This document shows, in pieces, positions 26,601-33,347 of a stretch of DNA of 64,000 nucleotides. The notes below the pieces were generated by a model that did no database searches, was not told the origin of the DNA, and saw nothing but the letters and a program-made list of their open reading frames with translations. The position numbers and the translations under genes are program-made. How positions within the stretch are numbered: the first letter of the stretch is position 1; each line of letters opens with the position of its first letter. Source of the stretch: Anaerolineae bacterium (GTDB lineage: Bacteria > Chloroflexota > Anaerolineae > 4572-78 > J111); the NCBI GenBank assembly GCA_022071955.1, contig JAJVIM010000027.1:1-64000 (forward strand). The letters run 5' to 3'.

Positions 26601-26947
26601 AGCGGCGCGCCAAACAGGGCCATAATTTCATCGCCAATAAATTTGTCAATGTGTCCGCCGTAGCGGTCGATGGCCGCGCCCAACCGTTCAAAGCAGGCGT
26701 TGATGGTGCTGCGAACTTCTTCGGGGTCCAGCTTTTCGCTCATGGCGGTGAAGCCGGAAATATCGGCAAACATCACCGTTACCTGTTTGCGTTCGCCGCG
26801 GAGGGCAGAGTTTGAAATATACTGATGGGTGGGGCCGGCGAGCTGGTGTCGCAGGGCGGCTAAACTGGCATCAACAACCGGATCACCCAGCATTGAGCGC
26901 TGCGCCTGGAGTGCTGCAATGGCTTGTTCGATGTCTTGCCTGTTCAT
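23606..26947 (-). CDS. Adenylate cyclase - STAND ATPase - TPR regulator
   Basis: This protein has 1113 residues. The class III cyclase domain (about 48-235) has metal-binding Asp62 in FADISGFT and Asp106 in IGDE, Lys102 and Asp180 in the positions that select adenine, and Asn183/Arg187 for the transition state, so it is predicted to be an active adenylate cyclase. The AAA/STAND ATPase follows (Walker A GEAGLGKS at 283-290, VWEDLHWADPSS as Walker B), then about 450 residues of TPR repeats. No membrane helix is seen, so it is cytosolic. It is the first gene of a two-gene operon with the MBL-STAS-kinase protein. AAAGG lies 9 bases before the ATG. Confidence 0.9.
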   Translation of the reverse strand: MNRQDIEQAIAALQAQRSMLGDPVVDASLAALRHQLAGPTHQYISNSALRGERKQVTVMFADISGFTAMSEKLDPEEVRSTINACFERLGAAIDRYGGHIDKFIGDEIMALFGAPLAHENDPERALRAALDMMTALANFNREHAGQLPKPLALHFGINSGLVIAGGIGTAQRQDYSVMGDTVNLAARLEDLSEAGEILVGEATYRRTAPMFEFEALPPVTVKGKARPVQVYRLLKTKTGRAGQVRGIEGLSSPLVGRTQEMALLKAALQKFYQADGSIITVTGEAGLGKSRLVQELEAMCRNNDGSARWAFGRALSHADSASYLAARDMLRGILEIAPEAAPAEVATSLRHQLQASLPVQADDLFAYLGHLLDVPLTDAERQQLKYLDGRKLHQLVIQAAGELIAAKSRQTPLVLVWEDLHWADPSSLELLEELLPLTHKHALLLVLVYRPPVATSRMAQFHQNLTTAFMPQHLCIDLPPLTPAESTELLHNLLGQTALPQPVVNKIVAKAEGNPFYLEEVIRSLLDSGALLPAEDGRGWTVAANLEQISLPDTLQGIIMARIDQLEPPAKRSLQVAAVIGRTFSTQILEQVLRRLPDEPAVNLSAHLLNLENSNLIARRQNGAEAAFLHVFTQESVYNSLLRSDRRQIHQQVGEALEHLMPGDADTLLRLGYHFEQAQDRPRALAYLRRAAMHAAATYANHEANALFKRALAQLDPTDFAARWDILLEQEQVLDRLAARHEQADLLIQMQTLAELLADDRRLGLTHNRRAIYFDKISEYRAAAEAAEVGLRVAHRSGNEHLQAQSLNLLALTAWRRYDYREVQRWAEKALEALKVIGDPAERVTSLFHLGRASYRLGQYDLALRYTQAAQELTRDTGNRDGEAVSHVVLGWIYQRLGDYDRAEQHFLAKYSVRQTLRDRYGEASALSHLGWLAYDQEKPKAGLDYCWQALEIAREIHAREHESGALSGMALNYELLGELDEARRHYQSAVTIHDEIGATTLAIFDRAGLARIALAQNNPNAAETCIKIVSDWVLSGNAQKFWDPWIIYLSSYEVLTALGYVHTAQTILAEAHTVLQQRAGQISDENLRHCFLTRVKANRNLEQAWNSVGVYQ

Positions 26948-27039
26948 GGGCGCTGCCTTTTAAAGTGAGGAGGCGTTTAATTACAGGCATTGTAGCATAA
27001 ATTATGGGGGGGCAAAAGAGGATTTTTGGGGGATACCGG

Positions 27040-27957
27040 CTATTTTGAGTCGATGGGCTCCTCTTCAATCTGGATGCGGTACTGAAAATTGTTGGGGTCG
27101 GTATCGTGCCGCACTTTTACTTCAAAGTTGGCGGTCTCGTTGCCGGCGATGATTCCGGCATCGGCGTAGCTCCAACTGGTGTTGATCACGTTGTGGTCGG
27201 CGTCGTACAGGGTAACAATCAATTTGGCCAGCCGGGGCGATTCGCCCACATTTTGCACCTGCCCGGAAACCACCATCAAGCCATTTTCTAACAGGCTTTG
27301 CTGGTTGAGCAGTACCAGATTTTGCTGTTCCAACCCGGCCGCCATATCGCCTTTAACGTGCAGCGTGTAATTTTCAATGTTTTCCCACTGCGACTGCCGC
27401 AGGGCGATAATATCGAACGGGGCCGAACCGCCGGGAAAGATAACATCCGGCGCGGTAAAGGTGAGTTTGGTGCCAATCACTTCGTTGGCGGTGTCGTACA
27501 GTTTGGCCATTACTTCAACGTATTCCATCGGCGTGTCGGCGTTGTTTTGCACCTCGCCGACAATGTGATACCAGCCTAGCGAGTCGATGTAACTTTTGTG
27601 GCTGACAATTTCCAGTTGGCCCGGCGCGGCGGTGGCCGGCGGCAGGTTGGGGGTCGATGTGCTGGTGGGGCCGGCGGTGGGGGTGGCGATGACCGGCGTG
27701 GGTGTTTCGGCTGGCAGCGCCGGCGCGGCGGTGACCGGCGCTGCGGGCGGGGCATCAACCAGCATGGCCGGGGTGGGCGTTGAAAAGCTGACTACCGGCG
27801 CCGGCGTTGGCGCGTCTGCCACAGATTGGGCTGGCGCTGGCGCTGCGCTCGGCCCGGTGAGAAACAAATTGATAAGCAAATAACCGGCGCAGTTGAAGAT
27901 GATAAAAATCGCTGCGGCGATCAGCCCCAGCAAAAAGTAACGGCTCGAATGGCGCAA
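27040..27957 (-). CDS. Membrane-anchored protein with two FxLYD-type domains
   Basis: This 305-residue protein has an N-terminal membrane helix (FLLGLIAAAIFIIFNCAGYL) with a Cys inside but no proper lipobox, then about 90 residues of Pro/Ala/Thr linker, then two related beta-sandwich domains. FxLYD signatures are VMAKLYDTANEVIG near 170 and LIVTLYDADHNVINT near 255. The domains point outwards. TTG start: AGGAG lies 8 bases upstream and no ATG fits better. The upstream giant operon is separately promoted. Function unknown; such domains are usually adhesive or structural. Confidence 0.75.
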   Translation of the reverse strand: MRHSSRYFLLGLIAAAIFIIFNCAGYLLINLFLTGPSAAPAPAQSVADAPTPAPVVSFSTPTPAMLVDAPPAAPVTAAPALPAETPTPVIATPTAGPTSTSTPNLPPATAAPGQLEIVSHKSYIDSLGWYHIVGEVQNNADTPMEYVEVMAKLYDTANEVIGTKLTFTAPDVIFPGGSAPFDIIALRQSQWENIENYTLHVKGDMAAGLEQQNLVLLNQQSLLENGLMVVSGQVQNVGESPRLAKLIVTLYDADHNVINTSWSYADAGIIAGNETANFEVKVRHDTDPNNFQYRIQIEEEPIDSK

Positions 27958-28045
27958 AAAATAAACTCCTGTGGAAATAGGAATCAGGGGTCAGAATTCA
28001 GGAATCAGGGTGCGTTCCTGCCCCGGCTTCCAAAAGTTTGTGGCA

Positions 28046-28112
28046 GGAGTCCAAAACTACAGTTTTGGACTCCGCTTTCTGCGAATGTAGGGGCGCTGCG
28101 CGAAGCGCCCTT
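28046..28112. repeat. GGAGTCCAA hairpin plus GGGCGC palindrome module
   Basis: Perfect 13-bp stem GGAGTCCAAAACT / AGTTTTGGACTCC (28046-28058, 28061-28073), followed by an imperfect GGGCGCT...AGCGCCC palindrome (28091-28110). Both modules reappear in the same order at 32105-32187. No T-run, so not a terminator. Confidence 0.7.
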
Positions 28113-28170
28113 AAATGACATCCAACTGCGTAACTTTACTGAAATCAGTTTGAAACCTGCACTTTTTGGC

Positions 28171-28239
28171 CGTCATTCCCGCATGTTTTTAGCGGGAATC
28201 TAGACAGGTGGATGCCCGATAAAAACATTCGGGCATGAC
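28171..28239. repeat. 69-bp double-hairpin dispersed repeat, copy 2
   Basis: Same two hairpins and CGTCAT border as the copy at 16782-16850. Differences are confined mainly to the loop of the first hairpin and the spacer (CTAGACAGGTG). Located in a 752-base gene-free region (27958-28709). Confidence 0.8.
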
Positions 28240-28459
28240 ATAACAGATTCTCAAAAGTTAAAGTCTCATTCTGTTCGCAGTATTATATCCAAAATCCAAA
28301 ATGTAAAATCGCAATTCGCAATTGATAGAATTGTAGGTGCGGAATTTTGATTTGACAAGATTGCCCCAGTCTTCGGCGGTGGTGGTTGGCGGCGGTATAG
28401 TTTCCGTAGGGTAAACATCAAATTCGCGTCAAGTTTGGCCCGGCAGCGAATGCTATACT

Positions 28460-28533
28460 GGTGCTTGTCAATAGAGTTGACGCTCTCTTCTCCTCCTTTT
28501 GAAAGAGCCGGGTCGTGGCAGCCCGGCTTTTTC
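28460..28533 (+). ncRNA. Candidate small RNA with an anti-Shine-Dalgarno loop
   Basis: An extended -10 box TGCTATACT (hexamer 28454-28459) is followed within 75 bases by three hairpins. The first has stem GTCAA / TTGAC (28467-28481). The second has an 8-bp bulged stem (28482-28490 with 28501-28508) presenting the loop TCCTCCTTTT (28491-28500), complementary to AGGAGGA ribosome binding sites. The third is an intrinsic terminator (AGCCGGG / CCCGGCT, 28506-28528) with TTTTT. No rightward gene precedes the terminator and no ORF fits. It could instead be a leader attenuator for tex, 180 bases on. The -35 is poor. Confidence 0.5.
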
Positions 28534-28709
28534 GATTCTTTTGCCCCAACTGTTTTTCCGTGGTAATCTATCCGTTTGAATTGGGCGTGACCAAACTGAG
28601 TTAGAGAAGGAGGGAATTGGGGGGGACTACCCCCCAAGCCCCCCGGCCTGCGGCGCTTTCCTACTCATTTTAGTCACATCCGTTTGAATTCACCCAGCGA
28701 GGAATATTT

Positions 28710-30875
28710 GTGACCATCAACTTTGCTCAAACCATCGCCGCCGAACTGGACGTGCGCGCCGATCAGGTGGCCCGCTCCATTGAACTGTTTGACGCCGACA
28801 ACACCATTCCGTTTGTGGCTCGCTACCGCAAAGAAGTAACGGACGGCCTTGACGAGGCCCAACTCCGCACCATTTTGGAACGGCTCACCTACCTGCGCAA
28901 TCTGGAAGCCCGCAAAGAAACCGTGCTGGCCAGCATTGAGGAGCAGGGCAAACTGACCGACGAGCTGCGGGCGCGCCTCGCGGCGGCGGCCACTCTGCAA
29001 GAAGTAGAAGACCTGTACCTGCCTTACAAACCCAAACGCCGCACCCGGGCCACCATTGCCCGCGAGCGCGGCCTGGAACCGCTGGCCGAGCAAATTCTGG
29101 CGCAGGCCACCACCAGCGGTAACGTGGAGCAACTGGCCGCCGCTTTTCTCAACGATGACGTCCCGTCGGCGGCGGAGGCGCTGGCCGGCGCGCGCGACAT
29201 CATCGCCGAGCGGGTGGCCGAAGACGCCACCGTGCGCGCCGCCGTGCGCGACCGGACTCGCCGCGAAGCCTTTTTGGTGACCAGTGTGGGCGATAAAAGC
29301 AAAGACCCGCGCGGCATTTTTACCGATTATTACGACTACCGCGAGCAGTTGAGCAAAGTACCGCCGCACCGGCTGCTGGCCATCAACCGCGGTGAGCGCG
29401 AGGGTGTGCTCAAAGTTAAACTCGACAGCCCGGACGACGATTTGGTGGCCCGCATGCAAAATATGGTCATCAAAAATCCGCGCTCCGTGTTTACCGGCCA
29501 CCTGCGCGAAGCCGTGGCCGATGGGTACAAGCGGCTGCTGGCCCCGTCTATCGAAACCGGGCTGCGCGGCGAATTGACCGAAAACTCCGACGATCACGCC
29601 ATCGATACTTTTGCCGCCAACCTGCGCCAGTTGTTGCTGCAACCGCCGGTCAAAGGCAAAACCGTGGCCGGCGTCGACCCCGGTTTCCGCACCGGCTGCA
29701 AAGTGGCCGTGGTCGATGCCACCGGCAAGTTTTTGGGCGGCGTCACCATTTACCCCCACGAGCCGCAAAAACGTTGGAAAGAGGCCAAAGCCGAACTGCT
29801 CAAACTGCTGGCTAACGGGGTCGATATTTTGGCCATTGGCAATGGCACCGCCAGCCGTGAAACCGAGTCGCTGGCGGCGGAAGTCATCGCCGAGGCGGGT
29901 AAAACGCTGCAGGGCCGCAGCCCGGCCTACATCATCGTCAGCGAGGCCGGCGCGTCGGTGTACTCCGCCAGCGAGCTGGCCCGCGCCGAGTTCCCCGATT
30001 TGGACGTGAGCATGCGCGGCGCGGTTTCAATTGCCCGCCGGCTGCAAGACCCGCTGGCCGAGCTGGTTAAAATCGATCCGAAATCAATTGGGGTGGGGTT
30101 GTACCAGCACGATGTCAACCAAAAGCAGCTTGCCGGCGCGCTCGATGGGGTGGTGGAGAGCGCGGTTAACCACGTTGGCGTGGATGTGAACACGGCCAGC
30201 GCGCCGTTGCTCAGTTACATAGCCGGTATCAGCCGCCGCGTGGCCGACGCGGTTGTGAAGCAGCGCGAGGAGAACGGGCCGTTTCGGCGGCGGGCCGAGC
30301 TGAAAAAGGTGAAGGGGCTGGGGGCCAAAACCTACGAACAGGCCATCGGCTTTTTGAAAATTCCCGGCGGCGATGACCCGCTGGACAACACTTTTATCCA
30401 CCCGGAAAGCTACCCGGTGGTGGAGCGGCTGTTTGCCTACCTCAATGTGCGCGGCGATGAAAAATCGTTGCCGGGCCAGGTTGATAAACTGCGGCAGGGT
30501 AATCTGGCTGAACTGGCTGCCCGGCTGGAGGTGGGCCAACCCACGCTGGCCGACATTCTGGAATCGCTGGCCAAGCCGGGCCGCGACCCGCGCGACGAAC
30601 TGCCGCCGCCGCTGCTGCGGCAGGATGTGCTGTCGATGTCGGATTTGAAAGAGGGGATGGTGCTGACCGGCACGGTGCGCAATGTGGTTGATTTTGGCGC
30701 GTTTGTGGATATTGGGGTTAAGCAGGATGGGCTGGTGCATATCAGCCAGATGGCCAATCGGTTTATCAAAAGCCCGTTTGAGGTGGTCAGTGTGGGCGAT
30801 ATTGTCAAAGTGAAAGTACTCAGCGTCGATGCCAACCGGGGGCGCATCGGTCTGACCATGAAAGAAGTTGATTGA
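28710..30875 (+). CDS. tex: Tex-family transcription accessory / RNA-binding protein
   Basis: This 721-residue protein has the full Tex architecture. The helical N-terminal region has IPFVARYRKEVT near 30-42. A YqgF/RNase-H-like core has GVDPGFRTGCKVAVVD near 320. A helix-hairpin-helix domain has VKGLGAKTYEQAIGFLKIPG near 535. The C-terminal S1 domain reads GMVLTGTVRNVVDFGAFVDIGV. Length is close to the family norm of about 720-780. Tex binds nucleic acid and is tied to transcription and RNA metabolism. GTG start behind GAGG. Confidence 0.95.
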   Translation: MTINFAQTIAAELDVRADQVARSIELFDADNTIPFVARYRKEVTDGLDEAQLRTILERLTYLRNLEARKETVLASIEEQGKLTDELRARLAAAATLQEVEDLYLPYKPKRRTRATIARERGLEPLAEQILAQATTSGNVEQLAAAFLNDDVPSAAEALAGARDIIAERVAEDATVRAAVRDRTRREAFLVTSVGDKSKDPRGIFTDYYDYREQLSKVPPHRLLAINRGEREGVLKVKLDSPDDDLVARMQNMVIKNPRSVFTGHLREAVADGYKRLLAPSIETGLRGELTENSDDHAIDTFAANLRQLLLQPPVKGKTVAGVDPGFRTGCKVAVVDATGKFLGGVTIYPHEPQKRWKEAKAELLKLLANGVDILAIGNGTASRETESLAAEVIAEAGKTLQGRSPAYIIVSEAGASVYSASELARAEFPDLDVSMRGAVSIARRLQDPLAELVKIDPKSIGVGLYQHDVNQKQLAGALDGVVESAVNHVGVDVNTASAPLLSYIAGISRRVADAVVKQREENGPFRRRAELKKVKGLGAKTYEQAIGFLKIPGGDDPLDNTFIHPESYPVVERLFAYLNVRGDEKSLPGQVDKLRQGNLAELAARLEVGQPTLADILESLAKPGRDPRDELPPPLLRQDVLSMSDLKEGMVLTGTVRNVVDFGAFVDIGVKQDGLVHISQMANRFIKSPFEVVSVGDIVKVKVLSVDANRGRIGLTMKEVD

Positions 30876-30894
30876 CAATGAAAGAGGTTGACTG

Positions 30895-31626
30895 ATGCAA
30901 TTGTATATTCTCCGGCACGCGCAATCTACCAACAACGCTCTGCCCGACATGCGCGACCGCGTGTGCGATCCAATCCTGACCGATTTGGGCCAGCGGCAGG
31001 CGCGGCTGCTGGCGCAGCATCTGGCCGAGGCGGCGCACCCCGAACAGCGGTTTGGCGTTAACGCCGAAGACACCGCCGTGAAAACGGTGCAGGGTTACGG
31101 CATTGCCCGGCTGTATTGCAGCGCTATGCACCGGGCCATGCAAACCGCGCAGCCGGTGGGGCAGGCGCTGGGATTGAAACCAGAAATTTGGGTTGATATT
31201 CACGAAATTGGCGGGATTTATCTGGATCACCCGGACGAGCGGGGAATTGTGGGTTACCCCGGCAAACTGCGCACCGAAATTTCGGAGGAGTTCCCCAATT
31301 ACGTTATCCCCGATACTGTTACCGATGCCGGCTGGTGGGATGTGCGCAATGGTCAGGAAGATTGGCCCACCGGCCAGGGCCGGGCTATTCGCGTAGCGCA
31401 CCAGTTGCGCAAATGGGCTGAAACCGATGATACCATCGCCATTGTGTCGCACGGCGGTTTTATTGATGCGCTGATTAAGGCGCTCATCGGCCAACTGCCG
31501 GGCCGGGGGTTGGTGTATCACCATTTTAACACGGCCATCACCCGGCTGGATTTTGACCGGGACGGCCGGCTGCACGTGCGCTACATTAACCGTATCCCGC
31601 ACCTGCCTTACGAGCTGGTGTCGTAG
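30895..31626 (+). CDS. Histidine phosphatase superfamily protein
   Basis: This 243-residue phosphoglycerate-mutase-like fold has the phospho-accepting His in ILRHAQSTNN (RHA in place of RHG), a conserved Arg near residue 81 (MHRAMQTAQPV), and the second catalytic His in IVSHGGFID near 186. It hydrolyses phosphomonoesters; the exact substrate cannot be read. Nineteen bases after tex, with a partial copy of the tex end (AAAGAGGTTGACTGATG) serving as its ribosome binding region. Confidence 0.88.
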   Translation: MQLYILRHAQSTNNALPDMRDRVCDPILTDLGQRQARLLAQHLAEAAHPEQRFGVNAEDTAVKTVQGYGIARLYCSAMHRAMQTAQPVGQALGLKPEIWVDIHEIGGIYLDHPDERGIVGYPGKLRTEISEEFPNYVIPDTVTDAGWWDVRNGQEDWPTGQGRAIRVAHQLRKWAETDDTIAIVSHGGFIDALIKALIGQLPGRGLVYHHFNTAITRLDFDRDGRLHVRYINRIPHLPYELVS

Positions 31627-31628
31627 AG

Positions 31629-31865
31629 TTAGGCCCGGCGCGGCGGCTCGGGCTTTTCCAGGTGCTCAATCGCTGCGTCGATGACATCGCGCATGGCCAA
31701 AAGCTGTTCCTTCCAGGCGTTGCGCACGTGCCGGCCAAATTTCTCGCCAAAAATCTCGTCGGGATCAAAGTGTCGCTCTCTGCGACAGCCGTGCATATTT
31801 TCGGCAAACCACTGGCCAAAATCAAATTCTTTGAATGGCCCGTTATCGTGGGCGCGTTGAGTCAT
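31629..31865 (-). CDS. Small hypothetical protein, 78 residues
   Basis: ATG 31865 is preceded by AAGGAGAC; an upstream in-frame start lacks a site. The protein is hydrophilic and mostly helical, with DFGQWFAENMHG, CRRERHFDPDEIF and RNAWKEQLLAMRDVIDAAI. No family recognised and no membrane helix. Its stop lies 2 bases from the opposing phosphatase stop. The good ribosome binding site and coding-like composition support a real gene of unknown role. Confidence 0.6.
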   Translation of the reverse strand: MTQRAHDNGPFKEFDFGQWFAENMHGCRRERHFDPDEIFGEKFGRHVRNAWKEQLLAMRDVIDAAIEHLEKPEPPRRA

Positions 31866-31896
31866 AGTTTGTCTCCTTTGAAAATAAAGTTGGCTA

Positions 31897-32040
31897 ACCC
31901 TCACCCCCTACCCCCTCTCCCTCTGGGAGAGGGGGGATTTTTTTTCGCGGGTGGCGGCAGGCGCGTAGCGCCTGCCGCCACCCACATCTTTCATTCCCCT
32001 CCCCCTATCAGGGGGAGGGAGTCGCGCAGCGACGGGTGGG
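31897..32040. repeat. Three-hairpin modular intergenic element, copy 2
   Basis: Flanking C/G hairpin with arms 31911-31921 and 31925-31935. Central perfect 16-bp palindrome with arms 31949-31964 and 31968-31983. Second C/G hairpin with arms 31997-32005 and 32011-32019, followed by GTCGC-GCA-GCGAC. Same layout as 1-126 but with an unrelated central sequence. Confidence 0.75.
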
Positions 32041-32104
32041 GGTTGAAAGATTTTCATTCCCTGTTGCTGTGTCGCTGGAACTGTTACATTCCTTTGAAAT
32101 TACC

Positions 32105-32187
32105 GGAGTCCAAAACTACAGTCACGCTATAAGCGTGATCTACTCCGTTGATTGGATAGGTAGGGGCGCTTCGCGAAGCGCCCCTAC
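32105..32187. repeat. GGAGTCCAA module plus 28-bp perfect palindrome
   Basis: Outer GGAGT / ACTCC stem enclosing TCACGCT / AGCGTGA, then a gap-free 28-base palindrome GTAGGGGCGCTTCG / CGAAGCGCCCCTAC at 32160-32187. The same two modules in the same order occur at 28046-28112. The gene-free stretch 31866-32243 consists almost wholly of these elements. Confidence 0.75.
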
Positions 32188-32243
32188 GCTATTTAAAGAG
32201 AATATACCCGGCGGCGGGTTTAATTTCAAAGCAGGCGGGAAAG

Positions 32244-32774
32244 TTAGTGGAGCGGGCTGTTATCGTGCTGCTCGGAGAGCTGCCGGATGTAATTTCTGGC
32301 GTCTTTGTCGGCGGGGTTGGTAGCCAGAGCGCGTTTGAACCAGGCAATGGCCTCGTCTGTTTCGTGGCGGTCACGATAGATCAGCCCCAGGTTGTAAGCC
32401 ACGTGCGGCGTTTGAGCATCGATGTGGTACGCTTTTTTGAAGGCATCGATGGCCTTGTGGTGGTGCTCATCTTTGGCCAAAATGGGATTGCCCAGATAGG
32501 CCGCGCCCAGATTGGTCCAAACCATCGGGTCGTTGGGTTCGCGCTGGCTGAGTGGTTCCAGCAGTTCGATGGCCTGCTGGAATTTTTTGCGCAAAATATA
32601 AGCGCCGGCCAAATTGAGGGTAACGTGATAATCGGTGGGGTTGAGCCGGTGGGCGCGCTCCAACAACGCGGCGGCTTTTTCGGCCTGGCCTTGCTGCAAG
32701 GCCTGTGTGCCCAGCCGCAACAAGGTTGCAAAATCGGAGTCGGGCTGGTTTTTAGGCGGTCTGCGTTTAGTCAT
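32244..32774 (-). CDS. TPR-repeat protein
   Basis: This 176-residue protein has about four tandem tetratricopeptide repeats (GTQALQQGQAEKAAALLERA; LAGAYILRKKFQQAIELLEP; LGAAYLGNPILAKDEHHHKA; LGLIYRDRHETDEAIAWFKR) and no signal or membrane helix, so it is a cytosolic scaffold. I choose ATG 32774, which overlaps the stop of the AP2-like gene by 8 bases (ATGACTAA); the longer frame lies inside that gene. Coupled translation suggests the two proteins act together. Confidence 0.82.
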   Translation of the reverse strand: MTKRRPPKNQPDSDFATLLRLGTQALQQGQAEKAAALLERAHRLNPTDYHVTLNLAGAYILRKKFQQAIELLEPLSQREPNDPMVWTNLGAAYLGNPILAKDEHHHKAIDAFKKAYHIDAQTPHVAYNLGLIYRDRHETDEAIAWFKRALATNPADKDARNYIRQLSEQHDNSPLH

Positions 32775-33246
32775 AATCGTTGGCCGGGTCGGCGGGGGTT
32801 TCACTGCCGTAGATTTCACGTTCTTTCTGTTTGCGAATTTCCATCGCGCGGCGCAGGGCTTCTTCCTCGCCGTAGTGGTTGATGGATACCGAGGTGCGTT
32901 TCATTTTACCCGGCTCGGGACTCCAGGTGATTTCGTAAATTTCGTAACCATCGGGGTTGCCGCGCCGAGAGGATTTGCGCCGCCGCCGTACCCCCACCAC
33001 GCCCGATGTATTGCGCGGGCTGAGACTGACCACTGTTCGCTCGCTGCGCGGCTTGCCCAGTTTTTCTTCGAGGGCGTTGCGGTAGATAACGGCTTCTTCC
33101 AGAGCTTCGCTTTGGCTGCCGTAGCGGGAGTCGCTAAAAAATTTGGCGTGCATTTGGCCTTTGAAGTAAACCCGCACGTACCAGCCATGCATCTTTTTTT
33201 GATCTGCGTCGATCCGGCTAATGCTTTTGTAGCCGCTGTCTGCCAC
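32767..33246 (-). CDS. Protein with two AP2-like DNA-binding units
   Basis: This 159-residue basic protein holds two copies of a short beta-beta-beta-alpha pattern. The first is GWYVRVYFKGQMHAKFFSD followed by a helix with EALEEAVIYRNALEEKLG. The second is SGVVGVRRRRKSS, YEIYEITWSPEPGK and a helix with EEALRRAMEIRKQKERE. This is how bacterial AP2/ERF domains look, and AP2 sheets bind DNA. No HNH or integrase domain accompanies them, unlike most bacterial AP2 proteins. GTG start behind GAGG. A regulator or DNA-structuring role is inferred. Confidence 0.65.
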   Translation of the reverse strand: MADSGYKSISRIDADQKKMHGWYVRVYFKGQMHAKFFSDSRYGSQSEALEEAVIYRNALEEKLGKPRSERTVVSLSPRNTSGVVGVRRRRKSSRRGNPDGYEIYEITWSPEPGKMKRTSVSINHYGEEEALRRAMEIRKQKEREIYGSETPADPANDYD

Positions 33247-33347
33247 GATTTTCCTCTGTGTTGGGTTTTGGAGTTCGGCTTTGGGTGTTGGCGTTTTAAC
33301 TCACCCCCCATTGTAACCGAAACGGGGTTTGGCGGCAAGGCGTCTGC

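Noticed and set aside
28460..28533. Same segment read on the minus strand as a short gene behind AGGAGGAG
   Set aside because: No start codon lies within 4-12 bases of the AGGAGG on that strand; the nearest TTG is about 20 bases on and gives no sensible frame.
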